From JAXDJJ01 sp034665745 (GTDB lineage: Bacteria; Actinomycetota; CADDZG01; WHSQ01), in assembly GCA_034665745.1 (NCBI GenBank), contig JAXDJJ010000062.1:1-64000 (forward strand): DNA of 64,000 nt, in the 5' to 3' direction. Below, piece by piece: positions 24,550 to 33,080 of the stretch (its first letter is position 1; each line of letters opens with the position of its first letter). The translations under genes and the position numbers were made by a program. The notes beneath the pieces are model-generated. The model made no database searches, was not told the DNA's origin, and saw nothing but the letters and a program-made list of their open reading frames with translations.

Positions 24550-25430
24550 CCGAGGAAGTCGGCTATCACCTGGGCGATCTCCTCGCCCTTGTCTTCTTGA
24601 AGGAAGTGCGACGCGCCCGAGATCGGGTGGAAACGCGCTCCTGGGATCCGTCCGGCCATCCGCTCGCCCGCGCTCTGCGGGAAGATCGGATCCGAGTCGG
24701 AGAACGCGACGAGAACGGGCGTGCCCCAACCGGTCAGGGCATCGCCGGTAGCGACCATCTCGCGTGCGCCGGGATCGTCTTCGGAGAGAGGCACCAGCAA
24801 AGGGAACGACGCCACCCCGGCCTTCGACTCCGCGGTGGGCCACGGAGCCTCGTATCCGGCGATCACCTCAGGAGGCAGGTCAGTCACGGTCGATGCCTGG
24901 ATGATGAAGCCCACGGGAAGATCGGGGTTCTTCTCGGCGAAGTCACGCCACTGCAAGAACGCCGGACTGGGCCAGCTGGGTCCCGGTCGCATCACACCGG
25001 TGTTGAGGATCACGAGGTTGGCGAAGCGCTCGGGGTGCTCAACCGCGACCCGCAGACCGATCGGACCGCCCCAGTCCTGCACCACGAGGGTCGCGTCCCG
25101 CAGGTCGAGATGCTCGAGCAGCTGGACGATCGAATCGACATGGCGGTCGTAGGTGTACCAAGAGATGTCGGTCGGCTTGTCGGAGCGACCGAAGCCCACA
25201 TAGTCGGGCGCGATCACGCGGTTCGTCTGTGCCAGGGGCGGGATCATCTTCCGGTAGAGGAACGACCACGTCGGCTCCCCGTGCAACAGAAGGATGGGCT
25301 TGCCCTCGCCCTCGTCCAGGTAGTGCATCCGCAGCCCATCGAGATCGCCAACCGGCTCGAAGTAGATCGGCGCGAACGGATAGCCGACGAGGTTGTCGAA
25401 GCGCGCGTCGGGGGTCCGGTAGACGCCCAC
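24546..25430 (-). CDS. Haloalkane dehalogenase (alpha/beta hydrolase, subfamily I-like)
   Basis: The product has 294 residues, starting at GTG 25430, whose G is shared with the TAG of aceE. HGEPTWSFLYRKM resembles the oxyanion and halide region of subfamily I enzymes such as DhlA. LVVQDWGGPIGLR carries the nucleophile Asp119 followed by the halide-binding Trp120. AFSDSDPIFP gives a candidate acid, and SGASHFLQEDKG gives the catalytic His275. All catalytic positions therefore appear intact. It would hydrolyse carbon-halogen bonds in the cytoplasm. Close relatives can act on other esters or epoxides, so dehalogenation is likely but unproven. It is the distal gene of an aceE operon. Confidence 0.82.
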   Translation of the reverse strand: MGVYRTPDARFDNLVGYPFAPIYFEPVGDLDGLRMHYLDEGEGKPILLLHGEPTWSFLYRKMIPPLAQTNRVIAPDYVGFGRSDKPTDISWYTYDRHVDSIVQLLEHLDLRDATLVVQDWGGPIGLRVAVEHPERFANLVILNTGVMRPGPSWPSPAFLQWRDFAEKNPDLPVGFIIQASTVTDLPPEVIAGYEAPWPTAESKAGVASFPLLVPLSEDDPGAREMVATGDALTGWGTPVLVAFSDSDPIFPQSAGERMAGRIPGARFHPISGASHFLQEDKGEEIAQVIADFLG

Positions 25431-28105
25431 TAAGAGATGGTCGGCGACTGTCTGTCGGGATCGATCTGGTAGGTCTCGATCGCGTCGGCAACCTTCTCGG
25501 ACTTGTAGTCGCCGAACTCCGCCAAGGCAGACAACGTGGCGACGACGATGTGTTGCGGATCGATCTCGAAGTGGCGGCGTAGGGCCTCGCGCGAGTCGGA
25601 ACGTCCGAAGCCGTCGGTGCCGAGAGGGATGAACGGGTGGCGCACCCAGCGTGCGATCTGGTCGGGTACCGCCTTGATCGAGTCACTCGTGGCGATGACC
25701 GGACCTTCCTTACCCTCGAGCAGCGACCCGACGTAGGTGTTCTTGCGGGCGCCCTCGGGATGCAAACGGTTCCAGCGCTCGACCTCGAGGGCTTCAGCGC
25801 GGAGCTGCTGGTACGAGGTGGCACTCCACACGTCGGCAGCGACGTCATGGTCCTCGGCGAGCATCTGCTGTGCACGAAGGACCTGCTGCAGCATCGTGCC
25901 CGAACCGAACAACTGGGCCCGGTAGGTGCGCTCTTCGGGGGCCGGTTGATAGAGATACAGCCCCTTGAGGATGCCCTCAGTCACGCCTTCGGGCATAGCG
26001 GGCTGCTGGTAGGGCTCGTTGTAGACGGTCAGGTAATAGATGACGTCGTCGTTGGCCTCGATCATGCGGCGTAGGCCCTCTTTGATGATCACCGACAGTT
26101 CGTAGGCGAACGCGGGGTCGTAGGAAGCGACCGCCGGATTCGTTGCCGCAAGCAATAACGAGTGGCCGTCCTGGTGCTGGAGCCCTTCACCGTTCAAGGT
26201 CGTGCGACCGTAGGTCGCACCGAGCAGGAACCCGCGTGCTCGTTGATCTCCTGCCGACCACACGAAGTCACCGATGCGCTGGAAGCCGAACATCGAATAG
26301 AACGCGAAGAACGGGAACATCGGCTCGCCGTGCGTCGCATAAGACGTTGCGGCCGCGTTCCACGAACTCATCGCGCCGGCCTCGCTGATGCCTTCTTCCA
26401 TGATCTGCCCGTCGCGCGCTTCCCTATAGGCGAGGAGATGCTCAGCATCCACGGGGTCGTATAGCTGTCCGTGGGCGGCGTAGATCTTGAAGTTGGGGAA
26501 AAGCGACTCCATACCGAACGTGCGCGCTTCGTCGGGCACGATCGGTACGACGCGCTTGCCGATCGCCTTATCGCGCAAGAGCTCGCGCAACAAACGAACG
26601 AACGCCATCGTCGTTGCGACATCTTGCTTGCCGGAGCCCGTGTAGAGCTTCTCGAAGACCGCGTCCTTGGGCATCTCGACCTTGGCCGGCGTGACCCTGC
26701 GCTCGGGGATCCCACCGCCGAGCAAGCGACGCTGCTCGTTCATGTACTGCACCTCGTCCGAGTCCTTGCCCGGGTGGTAGTACGGAGGCTCGTCGCCGGA
26801 GATGTCCTTGTCCGAGATCGGCAGCTCGAGGCGGTCACGGAAGATCTTGAGCTCGTCGACCGACATCTTCTTGGCCTGGTGAGTGACGTTGCGGCCCTCG
26901 ATCGCGCCACCAAGGGTCCAGCCCTTCACCGTCTTAGCGAGGATCACGACCGGCGCGTCTTTCAGGTTCAGGGCGGTCTCGTACGCGGCGTAGACCTTGC
27001 GGTAGTCGTGGCCGCCTCGCTTGAGCTTGCGAAGGTCGTCGTCGGAGAGGTGCTCGACGAGCTTCTTCAGGCGTGGGTCAGGCCCGAAGAAGTGGTTTCG
27101 GATGTAATCGCCGGACTCGACCGCATAGCGCTGGAACTCGCCGTCGAGGGTGGTGTTCATCTTGTTGACCAAGACGCCTTCGTCGTCACGCGCCAGCAGG
27201 TCGTCCCACTCGCGGCCCCAGACGACCTTGATGACGTGCCATCCGGCGCCCCGATAGATGGATTCGAGCTCTTGGATGACCTTTCCGTTGCCGCGCACGG
27301 GACCATCGAGTCGTTGCAGGTTGCAGTTGACGACGAAGATGAGGTTGTCGAGGCCCTCGCGGGCCGCGATCGAAAGTGCGGCCATCGATTCGGGCTCGTC
27401 CATCTCGCCGTCGCCGACGAAGGCCCACACCCGCTGCTCGGCCGTGTCTTTGATCCCACGGTGCTGGAGGTAACGGTTGAACCGGGCCTGGTAGATAGCC
27501 AGCATCGGCGACAGTCCCATCGACACCGTTGGGAACTCCCAGTAGTCCGGCATCAAACGCGGGTGCGGATAGGACGAGAGTCCCTTGCCGAATGCTTCGC
27601 GGCGGAACCCGTCGAGGTCTTCTTCGGTGAAGCGCCCCTCTAGGAAGCTGCGCGCGTAGATGCCCGGAGCGCCATGACCTTGGATGTAGATCTGGTCCGA
27701 GCCGCGCGGGTCGTCTTTGCCCCGGAAGAAGTGGTTGAAGCCGACCTCGTACAAGGACGCGGCCGAAGCATAGGTAGAGAGGTGTCCGCCGATGCCGTTG
27801 CTCCGGTTGTTCGCTCGCATGACCATGACCGCGGCGTTCCAGCGGATGATCCGGCGGATGCGACGCTCGATCTCCTCGTTACCGGGGAAGTAGGGCTCTT
27901 CCTCAGGAGCGATGGTGTTGATGTAGTCGGTCGACACCATCGCCGGGAGCCCGATCTGGCGCGAGCGTGCGTGCTGAAGGATGCGGTGAAGAACGAAGCG
28001 GGCCCTCGCCGGCGATGCGTCGATGATGGCGTCGAGCGCTTCGAGCCATTCCTCTGTCTCTTCCGGATCGATATCCGGGAGTTGGTTCTTGAATGCGTCG
28101 TACAT
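25430..28105 (-). CDS. aceE: Pyruvate dehydrogenase E1, homodimeric type
   Basis: The product has 891 residues, the normal AceE length. The N-terminal part shows NRSNGIGGHLSTYASAA and FFRGKDDPRGSDQIYIQGH. The thiamine-diphosphate motif runs from GDGEMDEPESMAALSIA to FVVNCNLQRLDGPVRGNG. The C-terminal half has FGMESLFPNFKIYAAHGQLY and YYLTVYNEPYQQPAMPEG. It decarboxylates pyruvate and transfers the acetyl group to E2, feeding the TCA cycle. The E2 and E3 genes are not in this window. ATG 28105 is preceded by GGTGGGGG. Its stop overlaps the dehalogenase start by one base. An imperfect palindrome, GTTACCTGTTAAC (28177-28189), lies upstream. Confidence 0.95.
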   Translation of the reverse strand: MYDAFKNQLPDIDPEETEEWLEALDAIIDASPARARFVLHRILQHARSRQIGLPAMVSTDYINTIAPEEEPYFPGNEEIERRIRRIIRWNAAVMVMRANNRSNGIGGHLSTYASAASLYEVGFNHFFRGKDDPRGSDQIYIQGHGAPGIYARSFLEGRFTEEDLDGFRREAFGKGLSSYPHPRLMPDYWEFPTVSMGLSPMLAIYQARFNRYLQHRGIKDTAEQRVWAFVGDGEMDEPESMAALSIAAREGLDNLIFVVNCNLQRLDGPVRGNGKVIQELESIYRGAGWHVIKVVWGREWDDLLARDDEGVLVNKMNTTLDGEFQRYAVESGDYIRNHFFGPDPRLKKLVEHLSDDDLRKLKRGGHDYRKVYAAYETALNLKDAPVVILAKTVKGWTLGGAIEGRNVTHQAKKMSVDELKIFRDRLELPISDKDISGDEPPYYHPGKDSDEVQYMNEQRRLLGGGIPERRVTPAKVEMPKDAVFEKLYTGSGKQDVATTMAFVRLLRELLRDKAIGKRVVPIVPDEARTFGMESLFPNFKIYAAHGQLYDPVDAEHLLAYREARDGQIMEEGISEAGAMSSWNAAATSYATHGEPMFPFFAFYSMFGFQRIGDFVWSAGDQRARGFLLGATYGRTTLNGEGLQHQDGHSLLLAATNPAVASYDPAFAYELSVIIKEGLRRMIEANDDVIYYLTVYNEPYQQPAMPEGVTEGILKGLYLYQPAPEERTYRAQLFGSGTMLQQVLRAQQMLAEDHDVAADVWSATSYQQLRAEALEVERWNRLHPEGARKNTYVGSLLEGKEGPVIATSDSIKAVPDQIARWVRHPFIPLGTDGFGRSDSREALRRHFEIDPQHIVVATLSALAEFGDYKSEKVADAIETYQIDPDRQSPTIS

Positions 28106-28157
28106 GAAAGGCCCCCACCTCTAGTCGGGCTTATTACAAGCGTAGCCCGTCCGAGAT

Positions 28158-28170
28158 GGGGGCCTCCCCC
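28158..28170. terminator. Short GC hairpin between the DUF11 gene and aceE
   Basis: GGGGG (28158-28162) and CCCCC (28166-28170) flank a three-base loop. It lies 15 bases downstream of the stop of the DUF11-repeat gene on the minus strand and upstream of aceE. No T tract follows, so it is a weak terminator candidate. Confidence 0.3.
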
Positions 28171-28184
28171 CTACTGGTTACCTG

Positions 28185-30338
28185 TTAACAAGCTCGGCTG
28201 CGGTGCCTGTCTCCCATCGCCGAGGCGCAACTGTCGGTGCCGGAACCACCGATCATCCGCAGCTTGAAGCCTCTGCCGGGCTTCGGAGCGAGAACTTCGA
28301 TGCTGTCGCGTCCCGCGCCGCCCTTGAGGATCACGGTGACGTTGCCTGCGCCCGGTGCGACGAGAAGTTTGATGACATCTCGTCCCCTGCCGGCATTGAC
28401 GACGATCCGGCGGTGCTTCTTGCTGTGGGTCGGCACCCGTACCGTGATCTTGTCGTTGCCCTTGCCGGTCTTCATCACGCGCTTGCCGGGTGCGCTCGAT
28501 GCGACGTAGGTGCGATCGGCCGAGGCCGCGCCACCCTTCGCATAGCAATCCGTGACCGCACCAGTGTCATCGATAGGTGCTCCACAACCGGGAACCGGCT
28601 CGCCGAACGAGCCGCTCGAGTCGTAGTCGTTGTCGTAATTCTCGTCGTACGACGCGGTCGAGGCCCATGCGCTCTCCCAGATCTCGTAGTCCGCGGTGCG
28701 GTTCAAGGTGATCGTGACGTAGCCAGTCTCGGCCGGCACCAGAGTGCCCAGCTCGCAACGGACCTCCTGGTACGTGTACGGAGCGAAACTTCCGTCGGCG
28801 GTCTTCTTACCCTCGTCCTCGTAGGTCTCCTCGAACAGTGTGCATACGTCCGAGTCGTCCGGCGAGGTGGCACTGACGAACTCTGTCCCGTCCGGCACGG
28901 ACGCGACCAGCGAGACCAGCGTCGCGGCATCCGGGCCGTGGTTCGTTACCGTCGCGGTGTAGTCGAAGTTCTCGCCGACCGGCGGGTCCTTCGGTCCGTT
29001 CAGCTTGACTCCGATGTCGGCCAGCACCGACTTGTCGGCACCAACCTCTTGCTCGGCGTAGTTGTTGTCGTAGTTGGGGTCGTAGTTGGTGCTCCAGATC
29101 GAGCCGCCCATCCAGTACTCGCGAGCTCGCACGCGGGTCACGTCGATCGCAACGGTCGCGGTCTCGCCAACGGCGAGGTTCCCGAATGTGCACGAGATCC
29201 CCTGGTATTGATCCTGCGTACAGACATCGGTCCCACGTGAGGGAGTGATCCCACGGAGGGCAAGCTCTTGCGGTAGCCACGTGTCTGCAACGACATCACC
29301 AGCAGGCGCGGGGCCTGTGTTCGTGACGGTCAATGTGTAGGTGGCGTCATCGCCCACCAGCGGCGTTGCATCGGGGCCGGTAATGGTCATCCCGAGATCC
29401 GACGTGACCGACGGGTGTCCCGCGGTCGATGCATCTGCGTAGTCGTTGTCGTAGTTCTCGTCGTAAGAAGACGTGCCGACCCACGCACTGCTCCACAACT
29501 CGTGGGGATCGTCGCGCACGACGGTCACCGTGATCGTTGTCTGCTCGGCGAACCGCATGTTGCCTAGCGTGCAGCGGACCTCCCGGTACGTGTAGGCGCC
29601 ACCTTCGATACCTTCACCGTCGTAGGACTCCTCGAACAACGTGCACTCGTCGCTCGGGTCGGAGCTAGTGACCGAGACGTAACTCGCTGCATCCGAGATG
29701 GACTGGTTGAAAGTGACGGCACGCGCAAGCTCCGGCCCCCGGTTCGTGACGACCGCGGTGTAGTCGAATTCGGAGCCCGGCTCGGGCTGTTCGGGGGCCG
29801 AGACGGTCACTTCGACGTCGGCAGGGTTCGAACGGTCGGGCTCGAGGTAGATCCCGCCGTAGTTGTTCTCGTAGTTGCCCTCGTCGGTCGAGCTAGCAGC
29901 CCACGTGTCGAGCCACGTCTCGCGCGCCATGACGCGCGTCAGGGTCAGTTGGATCCGAGCCGACGCACCGGACGCAAGCGACGGAAGGGAACACACGAGG
30001 CCGCCCCACTCGTCCACCTCGCAGGTCACGGCCGGGTTGGCCGCGGTGTAGTTATCCAGCGCCAGCGCCTCGGAGAGATAGGTGTTGACCGACACATCGG
30101 TGGCGGTCTCGGTTCCTACGTTCGTGACCTCGAGCGAGATCGGGAACGTAGCCCCCCGGACCGGCGAGTTGTCAGGACCTAAGACGGATACTGCAAGATC
30201 GACGCCCGAGCCGGAGGACCCGCCGCCTATCGGCGCACCGCCTGCAGAGCCGCCTCCGGCAGCCTGGGCGGTGGGCGACATCAATGCCGCAAACAGCGCT
30301 ACAACGCTTAGTACAGCCGCAACCTGGAGTCGCCGCAT
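28185..30338 (-). CDS. Secreted DUF11-repeat surface protein with RTX-like tail
   Basis: The product has 717 residues with signal peptide RRLQVAAVLSVVALFAALMS to about AQA. Four DUF11-type beta domains follow, each opening like DLAVSVLGPD, DVEVTVSAPE, DLGMTITGPD or DIGVKLNGPK and containing VTN.G (for example YTATVTNHGPDAATLV). Each ends with a tyrosine/aspartate/asparagine cluster such as YDENYDNDY. The last 90 residues change character: GKGNDKITVRV, NAGRGRDVIKL and KGGAGRDSIEV resemble degenerate calcium-binding nonapeptide (RTX) turns. It is probably a wall- or surface-associated structural or adhesive protein. AAGGAG precedes the ATG. It is divergent from the CocE-type hydrolase gene. Confidence 0.82.
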   Translation of the reverse strand: MRRLQVAAVLSVVALFAALMSPTAQAAGGGSAGGAPIGGGSSGSGVDLAVSVLGPDNSPVRGATFPISLEVTNVGTETATDVSVNTYLSEALALDNYTAANPAVTCEVDEWGGLVCSLPSLASGASARIQLTLTRVMARETWLDTWAASSTDEGNYENNYGGIYLEPDRSNPADVEVTVSAPEQPEPGSEFDYTAVVTNRGPELARAVTFNQSISDAASYVSVTSSDPSDECTLFEESYDGEGIEGGAYTYREVRCTLGNMRFAEQTTITVTVVRDDPHELWSSAWVGTSSYDENYDNDYADASTAGHPSVTSDLGMTITGPDATPLVGDDATYTLTVTNTGPAPAGDVVADTWLPQELALRGITPSRGTDVCTQDQYQGISCTFGNLAVGETATVAIDVTRVRAREYWMGGSIWSTNYDPNYDNNYAEQEVGADKSVLADIGVKLNGPKDPPVGENFDYTATVTNHGPDAATLVSLVASVPDGTEFVSATSPDDSDVCTLFEETYEDEGKKTADGSFAPYTYQEVRCELGTLVPAETGYVTITLNRTADYEIWESAWASTASYDENYDNDYDSSGSFGEPVPGCGAPIDDTGAVTDCYAKGGAASADRTYVASSAPGKRVMKTGKGNDKITVRVPTHSKKHRRIVVNAGRGRDVIKLLVAPGAGNVTVILKGGAGRDSIEVLAPKPGRGFKLRMIGGSGTDSCASAMGDRHRSRAC

Positions 30339-30499
30339 CGGTTTCTGTCTCCTTCTAGAGGTGGACCCTGCCTTGCTTCTTGGCCCTTTGACGTGCGCGG
30401 GGGCTAAAAAGTTGCCTTGCAGGGCATACAGATTCTCCCATTTCGGGCCCCCGGATGGAAGGGCAGGACAGGCGGGGCCCTGCGGAGAACTAGAGGGCC

Positions 30500-32287
30500 A
30501 TGACTCTACGTGCCCGTCTGCCCATCACGGCCCTCGTGCTGGTGCTCGCCGCGACCCTCTTCCCCGCCTCCGCGGGAGCTGGCGAGCCGGCGACCAACCC
30601 ATATTTCAGACCAGAGGTCACCGCGGGCAAGCCCAAGGACTACTCCGAGATCAAGGGGCTCTCGCAGCCGAAGTACAAGACCGTGCGCGAGACCTTCGAG
30701 GTCAAGATGGACGACGGCATCATGATGTACGTCGAGGTCGAGCGCCCCAAGGCACCGGGCCGGTTCGGCACGATCCTCGAACTCAGCCCGTACCACGGGA
30801 CCCTCGCCGACCGCCTCGGCACGCGCCTCCTTCCCGGTCCCAAGGACAAGAGTGGAAACGCGATCGGCCTGTCCGGTTACTTCGCCCCACGTGGCTACGC
30901 GGTCGTGTTCGCAGACCTCCGCGGCACCGGGCGCTCGGAAGGTTGCCTCGATCACCTCGGCCCCCTGGACCAAGCCGACGCCAAGACGATCGTCGAGTGG
31001 GCTGCAAAGCAGAAGTGGTCCAACGGCCGCGTCGGCATGACGGGTCACTCTTATGTCGGATCGACCCCGCAGATGGCCGCGGCGCAGAACCCCAAGGGCC
31101 TCGTGACGATCGTTCCGTCCGCCGGTCTCGCTGCCATGTATCACCACGAGTTCCAACTCGGCGTTCCTTACAACCTTCAGTGGGCCGGTCCCCTGTTCGC
31201 CTACGAGCAGCTCGCGGTCGACCGTTACCTCCCCGTTGACGATCCCGCGGGTGGCGGGGGCGGCGACAACTTCGGCAACGATCCTCAATACATCGGTTGT
31301 GGAGCTACGCAGTCCGCTGCAGTCACCGGAGATGCATACGCGTCGGGGGCCGAGGTCCAGTGGCACAAGGACCGCGATTACCGAAAGGGCGTCACGAAAG
31401 CCGACATCCCGGTCTTCCTAGTCCACGGTGTGAACGACAACGCCGCGCGGATCTTCGCCACCGACTGGTTCATCGACCGTCACGGTCGTCCCGGCGACAA
31501 AGCGTGGATCGGACAGTGGGACCACGGCTCGGGCCGATTCCCGAATAACCGAACGTGCGAACAGACCGCCACCGAACAATGCGCCGACGACGAGTGGACT
31601 AGCGCGTTGCACGCGTGGTTCGACAAGCAGCTGCTTCAGCGCAACGTCGACACCGGCCCGCCGGTCGAGGTGTTCCTCAACACCTTGGACGTCTTCACCG
31701 CACCAACCTGGCCACCCGCAGCGGACTCCCTCACCCTCTATCCGTCACAGGACGGGAAGTTGCTCGACCGTCCCGCCGACGAGGGGTCCAATAGCTACAT
31801 CTCCGATTCCCAAGGGTTCAGCAACGAGTTCAACACCGGCAACGTCTCCTTCGAGTCCCCTGCGGCCAAACAAGACACGCTGATCATCGGTCAGCCGAGC
31901 ATGCATCTCTCGGTCTCGGTCACGAGCCCGCGCGTACACATCATCCCGTCCCTGTACGACGTCTCGGGTAGCACCCGCGATCGCATCGGACAGTCGTTCT
32001 GTGCGATCCAACCCGAGCTGCGCAACGGAACCGACCAGCCGTCACCCGTCATCCCGACCGAGGTCATGGAGTTCGACATCAAGTGCCAGAACCAGGCCCA
32101 CCTGTTGCGCAAGGGTCACAAGCTCATGCTCATGATCGCGTCGAGCCACCCGGACAAGGTGCCGACGTTCGCCTCCGGTACGCAGGTGACTATCTACTCG
32201 GGCGGCAACGAGGGGACGAGCGTCACCTTGCCGGTCATCTACAACCCGAAGCTCTACTCCGACGTGCGAGCCCTTACCCCGCAGTAA
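30500..32287 (+). CDS. Secreted CocE/NonD-type alpha/beta hydrolase, copy 1
   Basis: The product has 595 residues with signal peptide MTLRARLPITALVLVLAATL to about SAGA. The X-Pro dipeptidyl-peptidase/CocE fold is shown by APRGYAVVFADLRGTGRSEG, the nucleophile elbow GMTGHSYVGS, a candidate acid in VHGVNDN, and a histidine in GQWDHGSG. A C-terminal jelly-roll domain follows (SMHLSVSVTSPRVHIIPSLY, LLRKGHKLMLMIASS). It should hydrolyse an ester or acyl-proline amide outside the cell. A glycine-rich loop, DDPAGGGGGDNFG, is inserted in the lid region. It is related to the gene at 53654. Its last 14 bases overlap the convergent nei2 stop region, inside a tandem duplication. Confidence 0.85.
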   Translation: MTLRARLPITALVLVLAATLFPASAGAGEPATNPYFRPEVTAGKPKDYSEIKGLSQPKYKTVRETFEVKMDDGIMMYVEVERPKAPGRFGTILELSPYHGTLADRLGTRLLPGPKDKSGNAIGLSGYFAPRGYAVVFADLRGTGRSEGCLDHLGPLDQADAKTIVEWAAKQKWSNGRVGMTGHSYVGSTPQMAAAQNPKGLVTIVPSAGLAAMYHHEFQLGVPYNLQWAGPLFAYEQLAVDRYLPVDDPAGGGGGDNFGNDPQYIGCGATQSAAVTGDAYASGAEVQWHKDRDYRKGVTKADIPVFLVHGVNDNAARIFATDWFIDRHGRPGDKAWIGQWDHGSGRFPNNRTCEQTATEQCADDEWTSALHAWFDKQLLQRNVDTGPPVEVFLNTLDVFTAPTWPPAADSLTLYPSQDGKLLDRPADEGSNSYISDSQGFSNEFNTGNVSFESPAAKQDTLIIGQPSMHLSVSVTSPRVHIIPSLYDVSGSTRDRIGQSFCAIQPELRNGTDQPSPVIPTEVMEFDIKCQNQAHLLRKGHKLMLMIASSHPDKVPTFASGTQVTIYSGGNEGTSVTLPVIYNPKLYSDVRALTPQ

Positions 32288-33080
32288 TCGGCCCCGCAGT
32301 AATCGGTTGGCAGTTCGGGCACCAGAACGTCACTCTGTCTCCGCCATACCCCGGTTGGATCGCTCGTTCGATACCTGTACTGCATCGTCTGCATGGTTGT
32401 CCGGCGCGGCCGTAAACCCACTGCATCTGACCCCGCCTCGTATCGCCGGTTGTGATCTGCATGCCGGTCGTGCGGTTCGCCAGCATCAGTCGGGCCAGCA
32501 GAGCCACGAATCCGTCTAGATCGGGAACGTCTCGCACGAGCGTGTTCGGGTGCACCCCACGCAGGAAGCAGATCTCGGACTTGTAGACGTTGCCCGGACC
32601 GGCCATGACCGACTGATCGAGCACGACGGTGCCGACCTGCTCGTCCCCATGCTTCTCGAAGCGCCGTACGGCTTCGTTCAGGTCCCAGTCGGGCTGGAGC
32701 GGATCCGGGCCGAGATGACCGACGGCTTCGGTCTCCTCTGACGTTGGGATCAGTTCGACGACGGCAAGCCGAAAGCCGACCGCAACCCACTCGTCGGTGG
32801 TCAGCACCGCACGAACCTGGTGATCCGGCCCCCGCCATGTCTCGCCGGGTCGGTAGAGATGCCAAGCGCCTTCCATCTTGTAGTGGGTGTGAAGGGTGTG
32901 GCCATCGTCGATGCGGAACAGCAGGTGCTTGCCACGTGGCACGACGTTCTCGACAACCTGCCCCGCGAGGTCAACGGTCGCGTAACGGGGAACCCGGAAG
33001 TCGGACCTAGTGAGGGCCTTGCCTCTCAATGCACCGTCCAGTCGCGTTGCAGCGAGGAAGACCGTGTCGCCCTCAGGCAC
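32274..33080 (-). CDS. nei2: DNA glycosylase/AP lyase, Fpg/Nei family (Nei2-like)
   Basis: GTG 33080 is the start because it produces the mandatory PEGDT N-terminus in which Pro is the catalytic nucleophile; upstream in-frame codons lie inside lhr. The product has 268 residues. It shows PRGKHLLFRIDDG with the conserved lysine, the helix-two-turn-helix MAGPGNVYKSEICFLRG, and a four-cysteine zinc finger (CRRC near QPCRRCSTG, then FWCPNC). It removes oxidised pyrimidines. The start overlaps the end of lhr by eight bases, the arrangement known for the mycobacterial lhr-nei2 pair. The C-terminus repeats PITAG twice because of a 15-bp tandem duplication. Confidence 0.9.
   Translation of the reverse strand: MPEGDTVFLAATRLDGALRGKALTRSDFRVPRYATVDLAGQVVENVVPRGKHLLFRIDDGHTLHTHYKMEGAWHLYRPGETWRGPDHQVRAVLTTDEWVAVGFRLAVVELIPTSEETEAVGHLGPDPLQPDWDLNEAVRRFEKHGDEQVGTVVLDQSVMAGPGNVYKSEICFLRGVHPNTLVRDVPDLDGFVALLARLMLANRTTGMQITTGDTRRGQMQWVYGRAGQPCRRCSTGIERAIQPGYGGDRVTFWCPNCQPITAGPITAG
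32277..32306. repeat. 15-bp tandem duplication over two convergent gene ends
   Basis: CCCCGCAGTAATCGG occurs exactly twice in tandem (32277-32291 and 32292-32306). The first copy contains the TAA of the + strand hydrolase. On the minus strand both copies are coding and give the terminal PITAG-PITAG of the glycosylase. The duplication preserves frame, adding five residues to one protein and none to the other. Confidence 0.85.

Noticed and set aside
26471..27643. A 390-codon open frame on the + strand inside aceE
   Set aside because: It is exactly antisense to a confidently assigned gene, shows no family motif, and such frames are expected opposite GC-rich coding sequence.
30082..31239. A 385-codon + frame spanning the DUF11 gene start and the CocE gene
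   Set aside because: It is out of frame with the CocE gene, arginine- and proline-rich and without any recognisable domain; the 30500 frame has a signal peptide and catalytic triad.
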